From the NCBI RefSeq assembly GCF_003852715.1, contig NZ_RIAV01000008.1:1-64000 (forward strand): 64,000 bases of DNA, read 5' to 3'. How positions within the stretch are numbered: position 1 is the first letter of the stretch; the number at the start of each line of letters is the position of its first letter. The stretch is from Ectobacillus antri. Its GTDB lineage: Bacteria; Bacillota; Bacilli; Bacillales; Bacillaceae_G. The position numbers were made by a program, and so were the translations under genes. Below, piece by piece: positions 24,272 to 33,630 of the stretch. The notes beneath the pieces were generated by a model. It searched no databases. It was not told where the DNA came from and worked only from the letters and a program-made list of their open reading frames with translations.

Positions 24272-26157
24272 AGATGTTACAAGTAGAAAATCTAGCAAAA
24301 TCATATGGAGAAAAACCTTTATTCACAGACTTAACTTTTAGTATTACAGAAGGGCAGCGTATTGGCGTGATTGGTGTTAATGGCACAGGAAAATCAACTA
24401 TGCTAAAAATTATCGCCGGTGCTGAGCAAGCAGATGCAGGGGATATCAGTCATACACGCGGATATACAATTAGCTATCTGGCACAGCAACCGGACTTTGA
24501 TGAAAATCTAACGGTGCTTGAACAAGTGTTTTACGGAGATACACCGCTCATTCGCTTGCTACGTGAGTATGAAACAGTGTTACTGCAGCTTGAGAAGGAA
24601 CCTGCAAATGAATCCGTTCAACAGAATTTGTTTACCCTACAGCAACGAATGGATGCAATGAATGCGTGGGAAGCGAACGCAAATGCCAAGGCTTTGCTTA
24701 CAAAGCTAGGTATTCATGACTTTACTGCCAAAGTTGGTGCGCTATCAGGCGGTCAAAAGAAGCGCGTTGCAATGGCGCAGTGCTTTATTCAAACACCAGA
24801 CTTGTTGATATTGGATGAGCCAACGAACCATTTGGATCATGAGACAGTTGAGTGGCTGGAAGAATATTTATCACGCTATAACGGTTCTTTATTACTCGTA
24901 ACGCATGACCGTTATTTCCTAGACCGTGTTACAAATCGTATCTTGGAGATTGATAATGGCAAGTTATACAGCTATGAAGGCAACTACGGTGCTTTTTTGG
25001 AAGCAAAGGCTGTTCGAGAAGAAAATGAAATCGCGCAAGAAGAGAAGCGACAAAATTTATATCGCCGTGAGCTCGCTTGGATGCGCCGCGGTGCAAAAGC
25101 TCGTACGACCAAGCAAAAAGCGCGTATTCAGCGATTTGAAGAGCTAGAGAAAAAGGACGGGCCCGCAGTGAAAGGACAAGTGGATATTTCCATAGGCGGC
25201 AGTCGTCTTGGCAAAAAAGTATTGGAGCTAAAGGATGTTACCAAATCTTTTGGCGAAAAGGTGGTGCTAAATCATTTTAGCTATATTGTTAAGCCAGGTG
25301 ATCGAATCGGGATTATTGGTGCCAATGGAAGCGGAAAGTCTACGCTTTTAAATATGCTGACCGGGCAATTAGAACCGGATCACGGTGAGATTGAAATAGG
25401 GCAAACGGTGAAAATTGCTTATTATACACAAGAAAATGAAGGTATGAATTTAAATCAGCGCATGATTGAGTATATCAAGGAAGGCGCGGAAGTGATTCAT
25501 ACATTAGATGGCAAAGTTATCAGTGCTTCGCAAATGCTAGAGCGTTTTTTATTTCCGCCAAGCACGCATGGTACACCAATTGGAAAACTGTCTGGCGGTG
25601 AGCGCAGACGATTGTATTTGCTGCGCATTTTAATGGGCGAGCCGAATGTATTGCTTTTGGATGAGCCAACGAACGATTTGGATACACAAACCCTCACTGT
25701 ATTGGAAGATTATCTGGAGGACTTTCCGGGTGTCGTTATTACTGTATCGCATGACCGTTACTTCTTAGATAAGACAGCAGAAGAGTTGTTTGTCTTTGAG
25801 GGAGAAGGCAATGTTCGTGTATTCTTTGGTAGCTACAGTGAATATTTGGAGGAGAAAAAGCAGGTAGAAGCGTTGAAGAAAGCGGACGCTGTTAAAGAGA
25901 GAAAAGTAGCGGAACAGCCGAAACAGAAAAAACGCAAACTATCGTACCAAGAGCAGCGTGAATGGGATGGTATTGAAGATAAAATTGCTACGCTGGAAGA
26001 GAAACTTGAGGAAATTGGTGCTGCACTTGAAAAGGTAGGAGCTGATTTTGAGCGCGCACAACAGCTTACAAATGAACAAGAGCAAGTAGAAGCGGAATTA
26101 GAGCAAGCTATGATGCGCTGGGAAGAGCTTTCAGAAATTGTGGAAGGTTTGAAGTAA
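24268..26157 (+). CDS. yfmR: ABC-F ATPase, YfmR/Uup type
   Basis: 629 aa, the length of B. subtilis YfmR. Two ABC domains: Walker A GVNGTGKST (about 36-44) and GANGSGKST, signatures LSGGQKKR and LSGGERRR, Walker B LLILDEPTNHLDH and LLLDEPTNDLDT, joined by a basic linker (RRELAWMRRGAKARTTKQKAR), and ending in a coiled coil (about 555-629) as in Uup. No membrane segments. Such proteins bind the ribosomal E site; YfmR rescues ribosomes stalled on difficult peptides such as polyproline, working alongside EF-P. Confidence 0.93.
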   Translation: MKMLQVENLAKSYGEKPLFTDLTFSITEGQRIGVIGVNGTGKSTMLKIIAGAEQADAGDISHTRGYTISYLAQQPDFDENLTVLEQVFYGDTPLIRLLREYETVLLQLEKEPANESVQQNLFTLQQRMDAMNAWEANANAKALLTKLGIHDFTAKVGALSGGQKKRVAMAQCFIQTPDLLILDEPTNHLDHETVEWLEEYLSRYNGSLLLVTHDRYFLDRVTNRILEIDNGKLYSYEGNYGAFLEAKAVREENEIAQEEKRQNLYRRELAWMRRGAKARTTKQKARIQRFEELEKKDGPAVKGQVDISIGGSRLGKKVLELKDVTKSFGEKVVLNHFSYIVKPGDRIGIIGANGSGKSTLLNMLTGQLEPDHGEIEIGQTVKIAYYTQENEGMNLNQRMIEYIKEGAEVIHTLDGKVISASQMLERFLFPPSTHGTPIGKLSGGERRRLYLLRILMGEPNVLLLDEPTNDLDTQTLTVLEDYLEDFPGVVITVSHDRYFLDKTAEELFVFEGEGNVRVFFGSYSEYLEEKKQVEALKKADAVKERKVAEQPKQKKRKLSYQEQREWDGIEDKIATLEEKLEEIGAALEKVGADFERAQQLTNEQEQVEAELEQAMMRWEELSEIVEGLK

Positions 26158-26217
26158 ATCCTCATATATTGAAATGAGGACAAAAACTCTGTACACTTAC
26201 TACAAAGGAGGCACGAT

Positions 26218-26949
26218 ATGAGAACAAACAACCCGATGTTAAAAGAAGAAGCGTTTCGCAAAGCCCCTGCGAGCAGCGGGACGATGACGGTAGGCGGTAC
26301 GGCTGGGAAAGCCTTTATTATGTTAGCCCTGCTTCTTGGAACAGCTGTATACGCTTATATGCAGGTAGTACAAAATAAAATGAGTATGGGTGTTATGATT
26401 GGTGCACTCTTAATCGCAATGATTTTAGCGTTTGCTACGGCGTTTGTCCCTAAAATTTCTCCTGTTACCGCACCAGTGTATGCGGCAGTAGAAGGAATTG
26501 TACTTGGGACGATTTCAGCTATGTATATGCAGCGCTTTGGAGATCAGGTCGTATTATATGCGGTACTACTGACAATTTCAGTTATGTTTGCCATGCTGCT
26601 TTTGTATGCAACCCGTGTTATTAAGGTAACAAACAAGTTTCGTATGGGTGTCCTTTCCGCTACGCTTGGCGTTTTGTTTATGTATTTAATTGTGGCCGTG
26701 ATGCAATTATTTGGGGCATCGGTACCATTTTTGCATGATGGCGGAACCATTGCAATTATTGTAAGTGCTGTTGTTATTGTCATTGCAGCATTAAATCTTG
26801 TATTGGATTTTGATTTCATTGAAAACGGCGCGCGCTCCGGTGCACCAAAATATATGGAATGGTACGGCGCGTTAGGTCTGATGCTTACACTTGTATGGCT
26901 GTATCTTGAAATTTTGCGTCTTGTTTCGTACTTTGTCAGAAATGACTAA
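26218..26949 (+). CDS. Bax inhibitor-1/YccA family membrane protein
   Basis: 243 aa with seven hydrophobic helices after a 30-residue cytosolic head (RTNNPMLKEEAFRKAP). The final part LDFDFIENGARSGAPKYMEW followed by YGALGLMLTLVWLYLEILRL is the signature of the longer YccA-like bacterial branch, related to pH-sensitive calcium-leak proteins such as YetJ. ATG after AAAGGAGG. Confidence 0.9.
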   Translation: MRTNNPMLKEEAFRKAPASSGTMTVGGTAGKAFIMLALLLGTAVYAYMQVVQNKMSMGVMIGALLIAMILAFATAFVPKISPVTAPVYAAVEGIVLGTISAMYMQRFGDQVVLYAVLLTISVMFAMLLLYATRVIKVTNKFRMGVLSATLGVLFMYLIVAVMQLFGASVPFLHDGGTIAIIVSAVVIVIAALNLVLDFDFIENGARSGAPKYMEWYGALGLMLTLVWLYLEILRLVSYFVRND

Positions 26950-26977
26950 AAAAGCGCCTCTAGAGAGGTGCTTTTTT
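26948..26977 (+). terminator. terminator of the Bax1-I gene
   Basis: aaaaaagcgcctct-aga-gaggtgctttttt, one G-T style mismatch. Confidence 0.8.
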
Positions 26978-27017
26978 ATATAGACTTCTGTTTACGCATG
27001 TGCATTGTAATATGTAC

Positions 27018-27058
27018 AGCTCTTTTGCATAGAAAGCAATTTATCATGCAAAAGAGCT
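27018..27058. repeat. long inverted repeat in an intergenic region
   Basis: agctcttttgcat and atgcaaaagagct (13-bp perfect arms) enclose a 15-nt loop. No T run on either side, so a terminator is not obvious; could be an mRNA-stabilising hairpin at the end of the minus-strand gene that follows, or a protein site. Confidence 0.6.
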
Positions 27059-27087
27059 AATTGTCCCTCTTCCAAACTAGCTGTAAA

Positions 27088-27579
27088 TTATCTGCGCGCA
27101 ATAATCAGGGCAATTAAAACAAGGATAATTAACGCAAGCAGTGTTTTGCGATCTTGTCTACTATGAGAATGATTTTCATGTTTCTTCGTAACAGTTGTAT
27201 TTGCTAGTCTAGAAACGTCTTTTGTTGTCACAGAAGTGTTATTGCGGTTTCGAATTGTATTCGTACTAACAATGTTTTGAGCGGGGAGATTATTTTGGTT
27301 CCGGACAGGGATGATGGAATCCGGAAGTGTGAATGTTCCGGCTCGATTTGCATTGGTATTACGACCATTATCAGAGAAATCATCAAAAAAATCATCAAAT
27401 GTATCGTCCATAAAGTCAGAAAAGACATCATCCTCCTGCTGGTTGTGGGTCACGCCGCATAATTCAGGAAAATTGCGTTTAAAGTACTCACTAATACAAT
27501 GTAAATCATCACTTGTATATTGATATCCTAATTTATTAGAAACGTACGGCATGTTGCGCCGTTTATGATTCGCAGCCAT
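27088..27579 (-). CDS. tail-anchored acidic protein, unknown function (163 aa)
   Basis: ATG after AAGGAGTGA. A basic head (AANHKRRNMPYVSNKLGYQY), a helical segment ISEYFKRNFPELCG, a striking acidic patch DDTFDDFFDDFSD (about 57-69), an Asn/Thr-rich middle, a His/Lys/Arg cluster and one C-terminal helix LLALIILVLIALII with only RR beyond it. Layout is that of a tail-anchored membrane protein. Possibly spore-related given neighbours, not shown. Confidence 0.7.
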   Translation of the reverse strand: MAANHKRRNMPYVSNKLGYQYTSDDLHCISEYFKRNFPELCGVTHNQQEDDVFSDFMDDTFDDFFDDFSDNGRNTNANRAGTFTLPDSIIPVRNQNNLPAQNIVSTNTIRNRNNTSVTTKDVSRLANTTVTKKHENHSHSRQDRKTLLALIILVLIALIIARR

Positions 27580-27814
27580 TTTTTCACTCCTTCAAGCAAT
27601 CTACTGCTAATATATACAAGTTCTGACAAAATGGTATGGACAACCCGCCCATGTAACGACAAAATATATGCAATACACATCTTTCTATTAGAAGAAAGTC
27701 TATTTTTTACCCTGCGACTTGCAAATAAGCTTATTTAAATACATGCTTTCAAGCGTTTTTCAAACTTCTATCTGTTATTTACAATGTAGAAAACAGGATA
27801 GGAGTGAGATAAAT

Positions 27815-28153
27815 ATGATGAATCGTGTTGTGTTAATTGGTCGTCTTACAAAGGACCCGGAACTACTATATACAAAGCAGGGGATTGCATACATGAAGGT
27901 GCGTATTGCGGTGTCTCGTGGGTACCGCAATAGCCAAGGAGAGCAGGAGACAGATTTCATTGATTGCAATGTATGGCGCAAGATGGCGGAGAATGTATCG
28001 TTGTACTGCAAAAAAGGTGCTTTAATCGGTATTAGCGGCCGCATTCGAACAAGTTCTTTTGAAAATGAGCAAGGGAAACGCATGTACCGAACGGAGATTA
28101 CCGCAGAAAACTTATCATTTCTAGAGCGAAAAAAGATACAAACGTCTCGTTAG
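27815..28153 (+). CDS. ssbB: short single-stranded DNA-binding protein, SsbB type
   Basis: 112 aa OB-fold SSB without the acidic DDDIPF tail. NRVVLIGRLTKDPEL, AVSRGYRNSQGEQETDFIDC and the strand GRIRTSSFEN are the SSB core. The tail-less, ~113-aa form corresponds to B. subtilis SsbB (YwpH), which protects incoming DNA during transformation. ATG 27815 after TAGGAGTGAG. Confidence 0.9.
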   Translation: MMNRVVLIGRLTKDPELLYTKQGIAYMKVRIAVSRGYRNSQGEQETDFIDCNVWRKMAENVSLYCKKGALIGISGRIRTSSFENEQGKRMYRTEITAENLSFLERKKIQTSR

Positions 28154-28211
28154 CATGAAACCTTTGCATCGTGCTACACTAGAGGTAGGAAATCGCGAAG
28201 GAGAGAGTTAG

Positions 28212-29336
28212 ATGAGAATTACAGCAATTGAACCGACCCCAAGTCCGAACACAATGAAGGTGATTCTAGATGAAGCATTACCGGCAGGGAAACGAAATAA
28301 CTATACAAAAGATAACAATGGTGAAGCGCCTGAAAAAATTCGTGCTATTTTGGCAGTTGAAGGCGTAAAAGGTGTATATCATGTTGCCGATTTTTTAGCG
28401 GTTGAGCGCAATGCGAGATATGATTGGAAGCCCATTTTACAAAACGTGCGTGCTGTATTTGGCGAAGCAGAAGCGACAGATGTACAAGCTGCTAATGCTC
28501 ATTACGGTGAAGTTAAGGTGTTTATTCAAATGTTTTACGGCATTCCAATGCAAGTTAAGTTAACAGACGGTGAAGCGGAAGAGCGTTTCGGTTTACCTCC
28601 ATACTTTAAGGAAGCCATTATGAAGCTACAAATGACGGCACCGAACGTGGTGCAAGAGCGTAAATGGGCCGAGCAAGGTACACGCTACGGTGAACTTGCG
28701 GATATTGGAAAAGAAGTGGTTGATGAAATTACAGCTGCTTATCCAGAAGAACGCGTGCAAACTTTGATGAACGATTTATTGAAGCAAGGCGGAGCGAAGG
28801 AGTTGGTTGTGAAAAAACGTGTACCGTATCAGGTTACACTAGAAATGATGGAGGACAGCGATTGGAAAAATCGCTATGCGGCACTGGAGCAAATGGAGCC
28901 GACGGAGGCTGATTTGCCGGTGCTTGAAAAAGCATTAGGTGATGAAAAAGTGTCCATTCGTCGCTTGGCAACAGCGTATCTAGGCATGGTGAAAGGAAAG
29001 GTTGTTATGCCACTTTTATACCAGGCGCTCCAGGATAAAGCTGTTAGTGTACGAAGAACAGCGGGAGATTGTTTATCGGATATTGGTGATAAAGAAGCCA
29101 TGCCAGCAATGATTGCGTCCCTGCAGGATACGAGTAAGCTTGTCCGCTGGCGTGCAGCGATGTTTTTATTTGAAGAAGGAGACGAAAGCGCATTGCCGGC
29201 ATTAAAAGTAGCGCAGAATGATCCTGAATTTGAAGTGGCGATGCAGGCACGCTTAGCAATCGAGCGTATTGAAGGTGGCGAAGAGGCGAAGGGTTCGGTG
29301 TGGAAGCAAATGACCGAATCACGAATGCAGGAATAA
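28212..29336 (+). CDS. ypgR: CvfC/YpgR-family protein: Nfu N-domain plus HEAT repeats
   Basis: 374 aa. Residues 1-85 match the Nfu N-terminal domain (PTPSPNTMKVILDEALPAGK, ILAVEGVKGVYHVADFLAVE); the C-terminal 170 residues are HEAT-like repeats (LPVLEKALGDEKVSIRRLA, PLLYQALQDKAVSVRRTAG, PAMIASLQDTSKLVRWRAA). Homologues are called conserved virulence factor C in staphylococci. The redox/scaffold role is unproven. Near ypgQ and bsaA homologues as in B. subtilis. Confidence 0.9.
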   Translation: MRITAIEPTPSPNTMKVILDEALPAGKRNNYTKDNNGEAPEKIRAILAVEGVKGVYHVADFLAVERNARYDWKPILQNVRAVFGEAEATDVQAANAHYGEVKVFIQMFYGIPMQVKLTDGEAEERFGLPPYFKEAIMKLQMTAPNVVQERKWAEQGTRYGELADIGKEVVDEITAAYPEERVQTLMNDLLKQGGAKELVVKKRVPYQVTLEMMEDSDWKNRYAALEQMEPTEADLPVLEKALGDEKVSIRRLATAYLGMVKGKVVMPLLYQALQDKAVSVRRTAGDCLSDIGDKEAMPAMIASLQDTSKLVRWRAAMFLFEEGDESALPALKVAQNDPEFEVAMQARLAIERIEGGEEAKGSVWKQMTESRMQE

Positions 29337-29344
29337 GATAGATA

Positions 29345-29482
29345 AGGAGCGTATATTAGATAGGAGAGAAAAACAAACGATGTGTAGTTGCGGTTAGGGA
29401 CTAAGAAGTGTCTAAAACCGTATATACTTGTCGAGTTGGTCTTGCCTTTTGCTTACTCAAAGCTATCCAAACTTATATAGGA
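29345..29482 (+). repeat. dispersed intergenic repeat, copy D (diverged)
   Basis: cgatgtgtagttgcggttag (29378-29397) followed by ggactaagaagtg matches the core of copies A and B, and the end (acttatatagg) matches their right end. Fills the space between ypgR and the DCC gene. Confidence 0.6.
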
Positions 29483-29500
29483 AGAATCAGGTGATCTGCC

Positions 29501-29887
29501 ATGCTTACTGTATTTTATGATAGCTGGTGTCCGCTATGCAACGGGGTGACGGAGCAGACGCGGCGCCTAGATCGCAGACAGCGTGTTGTTTTCATCTCTT
29601 TTCGAGATGAAAACGTAGTGAAGTCATATCAACTGTCAGAAGATATGCTACGCAAAATGGAACAACGTCTATTCGTATATGACGGAGAGTGGCAAGAAGG
29701 CATTTACGCGGTAAAACGCTTGGCAAAAGAAGTGCCTACGTACTGGTTGCTTATTCCATTTATACAGCTCGCCATTACCTTTGGCTTTGGACAACGAGTA
29801 TATGATTATATTGCATCGCGCCGCTCTATTGTCCCGACAGGTCATTGCCAAGAAGGTGTATGTCCAATCGGAAAGGCAAAGCACTAG
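29501..29887 (+). CDS. DCC-family thiol-disulfide protein (DUF393)
   Basis: 128 aa, thioredoxin-like start VFYDSWCPLCNGVTEQTRRL with the DxxCxxC motif naming the family, FISFRDENV strand, then a hydrophobic helix LLIPFIQLAITFGFG. A CPTGHC-like end (GHCQEGVCPIG) adds two more cysteines. Likely reduces or shuffles disulfides. ATG after AGGTGAT. Confidence 0.88.
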   Translation: MLTVFYDSWCPLCNGVTEQTRRLDRRQRVVFISFRDENVVKSYQLSEDMLRKMEQRLFVYDGEWQEGIYAVKRLAKEVPTYWLLIPFIQLAITFGFGQRVYDYIASRRSIVPTGHCQEGVCPIGKAKH

Positions 29888-29947
29888 CATTGCCTTTCTT
29901 TCTCATGGTATGATAAAGAAGTATAAAGGTTTAAGGAGAGAGTAATC

Positions 29948-30385
29948 ATGGTAAACGCTTACGAAGAATATATGAAACAAATTGTTATGCCGATGCGTCA
30001 AGAACTTGTTCGTGCTGGCTTTAATGAGTTAACTACTGCAGAAGAAGTAGAAAATTACCTTGAGCAAGCAACTGGCACAACGCTTGTTGTGATCAACTCG
30101 GTGTGTGGCTGTGCAGCAGGGTTGGCTCGCCCGGCGGTGGCACAAGCGTTGCTACGTGCAGAAGACAAGCGCCCAGATCATCTTGTGACAGTATTTGCTG
30201 GACAGGATAAAGATGCGACTGCAATGATGCGTTCTTATTTTGAAGAAATTCCGCCATCTTCCCCGTCCATGGCTTTACTAAAGGGCAAAGAAGTGGTTCA
30301 TTTTATCCATCGTCACGAAATCGAAGGAAACAGTCTAGAAGGTATTATGAACAACCTTCTAGAAGCATTTGAGCAGCACTGCTAA
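29948..30385 (+). CDS. brxA: bacilliredoxin BrxA (YphP)
   Basis: 145 aa. CGC active site in NSVCGCAAGLARPA (about 53-55), YEEYMKQIVMPMR head and SPSMALLKGKEVVHFI are nearly as in B. subtilis YphP. Removes bacillithiol from S-bacillithiolated proteins. ATG after AAGGAGAG. Confidence 0.95.
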   Translation: MVNAYEEYMKQIVMPMRQELVRAGFNELTTAEEVENYLEQATGTTLVVINSVCGCAAGLARPAVAQALLRAEDKRPDHLVTVFAGQDKDATAMMRSYFEEIPPSSPSMALLKGKEVVHFIHRHEIEGNSLEGIMNNLLEAFEQHC

Positions 30386-30408
30386 AAGGGAGAGATGTCT
30401 CCCTTTTT
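30384..30408 (+). terminator. terminator of brxA
   Basis: aaaagggagagatgtctcccttttt, overlapping the stop codon. Confidence 0.75.
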
Positions 30409-30424
30409 GTTTTGAGGTGATGAT

Positions 30425-31198
30425 ATGATTATAACGACAGCAGGACGTACGAACAAGGAGATGACAACATATGCGAGGCGGGTTGCTGATGAGCTAAATG
30501 GTACATTTGTGAAACGAAACGATGCAACCATTCATGATATGCATACGAAGTATGAAGAGGATATATTGGTAGCAGGAAAGAACCGGCTGGAAATGTATCC
30601 GCGGGGCGGTGACAGCTCCTTCTTTTTTCACCCAAACTCCGCAAGCTTTCGTATTAAGCGTCTGATGCGCGGTGAACACGATCCATTTGTGCAGGCAACT
30701 GGTTTGCAAGCTGGTATGACATTTCTTGACTGTACACTCGGTATGGCATCCGATAGTATTGTTGCGAGCTATATAACCAAAGAAGCAGGCCGAGTTGTGG
30801 GAACAGAGGCCAACCGCTATATGGCTTATATTGTGGAACAAGGCTTGCGGTCATGGCAATCGGATATTCCAGAAATTAACGAAGCGATGCGCCGCGTTAC
30901 CGTCTTGCATACAGAACACCTTACCTATCTGCAAACCTGTGAGACAGATAGCTTTGATATTGTGTACTTTGATCCAATGTTTGAAGAAAGTATTCTAGAA
31001 TCGGATGGGCTCAAAGGGTTGAAGCATTATGCCTTATACGACGATATCATCGCTGACACGATAGAAGAGGCATTCCGGGTCGCAAAGCAACGCGTTGTGC
31101 TGAAAGATCACTTTCGCAGTGAGCGTTTTACAAAATACGGATTTACACCAATACGCCGCAAAACGGCCAAGTTTCATTTTGGTGTGCGAGAAATATAG
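30425..31198 (+). CDS. RsmJ-like class I SAM methyltransferase
   Basis: 257 aa. FHPNSASFRIKRLMRGEHDP precedes the SAM motif MTFLDCTLGMASDSIVAS, then VVGTEANRYMAYIVEQGL, and the catalytic-type FDIVYFDPMFEES motif of N-methyltransferases acting on guanine, which is the RsmJ (16S rRNA m2G) pattern. First 60 residues form a separate head with an actin-like TAGRTNKEM turn. The rRNA substrate is inferred. Confidence 0.8.
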   Translation: MIITTAGRTNKEMTTYARRVADELNGTFVKRNDATIHDMHTKYEEDILVAGKNRLEMYPRGGDSSFFFHPNSASFRIKRLMRGEHDPFVQATGLQAGMTFLDCTLGMASDSIVASYITKEAGRVVGTEANRYMAYIVEQGLRSWQSDIPEINEAMRRVTVLHTEHLTYLQTCETDSFDIVYFDPMFEESILESDGLKGLKHYALYDDIIADTIEEAFRVAKQRVVLKDHFRSERFTKYGFTPIRRKTAKFHFGVREI

Positions 31199-31261
31199 AA
31201 AAATGATTGTTACAGCTTGCAAAACAAAAAAAGTTGTATATAATAAGCTATAAGAAAATTT

Positions 31262-31495
31262 AGGAAAATCAAGGATGAAGAGAGTAGTCATCAGTGATAG
31301 CCAAAGCGAGTCAGGGACGGTGTGAGCCTGATGCGAAGCGGTGATAAAGCGCACTTCGGAGATGCTTGTCTGAAAGAAAGTAGGGCGAGCCGGGGATCCG
31401 ATCCCCCGTTATGAAACGGAAAGGGGTTCACAGAACCAAAAGGGTGGTACCGCGGGCAAAGCTCGTCTCTTAACAAAGAGACGAGCTTTTTTTTA
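31262..31495 (+). promoter_or_regulatory. T-box riboswitch of argS
   Basis: Contains the T-box AGGGTGGTACCGCG (31441-31454), a stem-I specifier region with CGC (Arg codon) just before acttcggag near 31351-31362, and a terminator stem gctcgtctctt-aaca-aagagacgagc plus T run (31461-31494). Uncharged tRNA-Arg pairing would favour the antiterminator and raise argS expression. The specifier reading was done by eye. Confidence 0.93.
31461..31495 (+). terminator. T-box leader terminator
   Basis: 11-bp perfect stem with a 4-nt loop and eight Ts, immediately before the argS ribosome site. Confidence 0.9.
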
Positions 31496-31513
31496 TTTTA
31501 AAGGAGGATTGTG

Positions 31514-33196
31514 ATGAGATATAAAAGTGAAGTTGCCAAACAATTACACAGCGTATTACCGGAGTTATCAATTGAAACAATTGAGTCTCTATTAGAGAAA
31601 CCGAAGCATGAACAGCACGGAGACCTTGCGTTTCCTTGTTTTGAGCTTGCAAAAACGATGCGCAAGGCGCCGGCGCAAATCGCTGCGGCGCTGGCAGAAA
31701 ACTTAGATGCTGACATATTCACCAAAACAGAGGCTGTTGGTCCGTATGTCAATTTCTTTTTAAACCGTAATATTGTGAGTAAAGACATTATTGCTATCGT
31801 TTTAGAAGAAAAAGAAGCCTATGGAAGTCATACAAACGGCATCGGCAAAACAATGGTAATTGATTATTCATCGCCAAACATTGCCAAACCATTTTCCATG
31901 GGGCATTTGCGCTCTACCGTTATCGGCAATTCTTTAAAGCAAATTGGAGAAAAGTGCGGCTATCAAGTCGTTGGCATTAACTACATTGGCGACTGGGGCA
32001 CGCAGTTTGGTAAGTTGATTACCGCATATCACAAGTGGGGCGAAGAGGATAAGGTAAAACAACATCCAATAAAAGAGTTGTTTCGCTTGTATGTACGCTT
32101 TCATGAGGAAGTAAAGGAGCATCCTGAGCTTGAAAATGAAGGGAGAGCATGGTTTAAAAAACTGGAGGATGGCGATAAAGAGGCATTGAAGCTATGGACA
32201 TGGTTCCGCAGCGAATCTTTGCAGGAATTCTCACGTATTTATGACTTGCTGGGTGTAAAGTTTGACAGTTTTAACGGCGAGGCTTTTTACAATGATAAGA
32301 TGGATAAAATGGCGGAGTTTCTAGAACAAAAAGGTCTTTTAACAGAATCAGAAGGCGCCCAGGTTGTTATGCTAGAGGATGAACAGATGCCGCCGTGCTT
32401 AATTCGTAAGTCTGACGGCGCCACACTATATGCAACAAGAGACTTGGCAGCGGCTATGTATCGCCAAGGTATGTATAAGTTTGACCGTGCCCTTTATGTC
32501 GTCGGCGGCGAACAAAGTCTTCATTTTCAGCAGATATTCTCTGTGCTACGCAAAATGGGCTATAAGTGGGTAGATGGAATGACTCATGTACCGTTCGGGC
32601 TCATTTTAAAGGATGGTAAAAAGATGTCAACGCGAAAAGGAAGGGTCATTTTATTGGAAGAAGTGATTGCAGAAGCAATTGCGTTGGCGAAAAAAAACAT
32701 TGAGGAGAAAAACCCAGCGCTTGCTAATAAAGACGAGGTAGCCAGACAAGTTGGTGTGGGTGCTATTTTATTTCACGATCTGAAAAACGAGCGTATTCAC
32801 AATATCGAGTTTTCTCTTGAGCAAATGCTAAAATTTGAAGGAGAAACAGGGCCGTATGTGCAGTACACGTACGCGCGTGCATGTTCTTTGCTGAGAAAAG
32901 CTGCATATGAACCGCAGGAAGCTAGTGCGCTCACAGATGATAATAGCTGGAGCATCATCAAGCTGCTGGAGGCTTTTCCAAACGTTGTCGCTACAGCATT
33001 TGCACGCTATGAACCCTCGCATATTGCTAAATATGTGCTAGATCTGGCACAGGCCTTTAATAAGTATTATGGTCATGTGCGCATTCTAGAAGAGGATGCT
33101 GAAAAGTCAGCACGTTTGGCGCTTGTGTATGCAGTGACAGTAGTGCTGCAGGAGGGGCTAAGATTGCTTGGGGTAGATTCCCCGTCTGAGATGTAA
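31514..33196 (+). CDS. argS: arginyl-tRNA synthetase
   Basis: 560 aa class I synthetase. N-terminal Add-1 domain (PETLSIETIESLLEKPK-like helix region, AFPCFELAKTMRKAP), HIGH-type motif SSPNIAKPFSMGHLRST (about 123-139), FGLILKDGKKMSTRKG with the KMSK equivalent, and the C-terminal anticodon domain with EPSHIAKYVLDLAQAFNKYY. ATG 31514 lies 6 nt after AGGAGG; the GTG one codon earlier is too close. Controlled by the T-box in front. Species of this group often carry a second argS, so this may be a regulated duplicate. Confidence 0.96.
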   Translation: MRYKSEVAKQLHSVLPELSIETIESLLEKPKHEQHGDLAFPCFELAKTMRKAPAQIAAALAENLDADIFTKTEAVGPYVNFFLNRNIVSKDIIAIVLEEKEAYGSHTNGIGKTMVIDYSSPNIAKPFSMGHLRSTVIGNSLKQIGEKCGYQVVGINYIGDWGTQFGKLITAYHKWGEEDKVKQHPIKELFRLYVRFHEEVKEHPELENEGRAWFKKLEDGDKEALKLWTWFRSESLQEFSRIYDLLGVKFDSFNGEAFYNDKMDKMAEFLEQKGLLTESEGAQVVMLEDEQMPPCLIRKSDGATLYATRDLAAAMYRQGMYKFDRALYVVGGEQSLHFQQIFSVLRKMGYKWVDGMTHVPFGLILKDGKKMSTRKGRVILLEEVIAEAIALAKKNIEEKNPALANKDEVARQVGVGAILFHDLKNERIHNIEFSLEQMLKFEGETGPYVQYTYARACSLLRKAAYEPQEASALTDDNSWSIIKLLEAFPNVVATAFARYEPSHIAKYVLDLAQAFNKYYGHVRILEEDAEKSARLALVYAVTVVLQEGLRLLGVDSPSEM

Positions 33197-33226
33197 GATA
33201 AGTGATAAAAGAATATAAATTGAGTA

Positions 33227-33454
33227 GAAAATGGTTGGAAGTTATATAAACGTCTAGATGGTAAGGTCATTATAGAAACGAGTATGTAATTCGAAGAAAG
33301 GCACATTCGATGGGGTGCAAAGCATCTTTTTAAAAACGGAGATATTGTAAAAAAGTCTATTGTGAGACAGTTGTCCAAATGCCGCATCATTTCTCCGGAA
33401 ATTAATGCCTTGTTGCAGGAAGTGGTGGATGAATATCACGGACGAAGTTTGTAA
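33227..33454 (+). pseudogene. orphan C-terminal fragment with an internal stop
   Basis: One frame reads KNGWKLYKRLDGKVIIETSM, stop, then FEERHIRWGAKHLFKNGDIV and ends IISPEINALLQEVVDEYHGR-SL-stop. No start or ribosome site. The reading is coherent on both sides of the stop, so this is a decayed gene. Parent family not recognised. Confidence 0.45.
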
Positions 33455-33493
33455 ACCCAGTGATGGTAAGATGTAAATAAAACAACTTGTAAG

Positions 33494-33541
33494 GAAAAGA
33501 GCGCAGCCTGTTAGTCATATTTAACAGGTTGCGCTCTTTTA
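33494..33541 (+). terminator. strong terminator
   Basis: aaaagagcgcagcctgtta-gtcatat-ttaacaggttgcgctctttt, one mismatch in a 19-bp stem. Confidence 0.85.
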
Positions 33542-33630
33542 TGTTGCATATTTGGCAAAGGACATTTTTCTTTTTGAATCGAAATATACATCAGTATAGA
33601 GGTTTTCACAGGGAGAAAGGTGCGCAGAAG

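Noticed and set aside
33529-33630. N-terminal extension of the lipoprotein gene
   Set aside because: It would start inside a strong terminator and hide the signal peptide.
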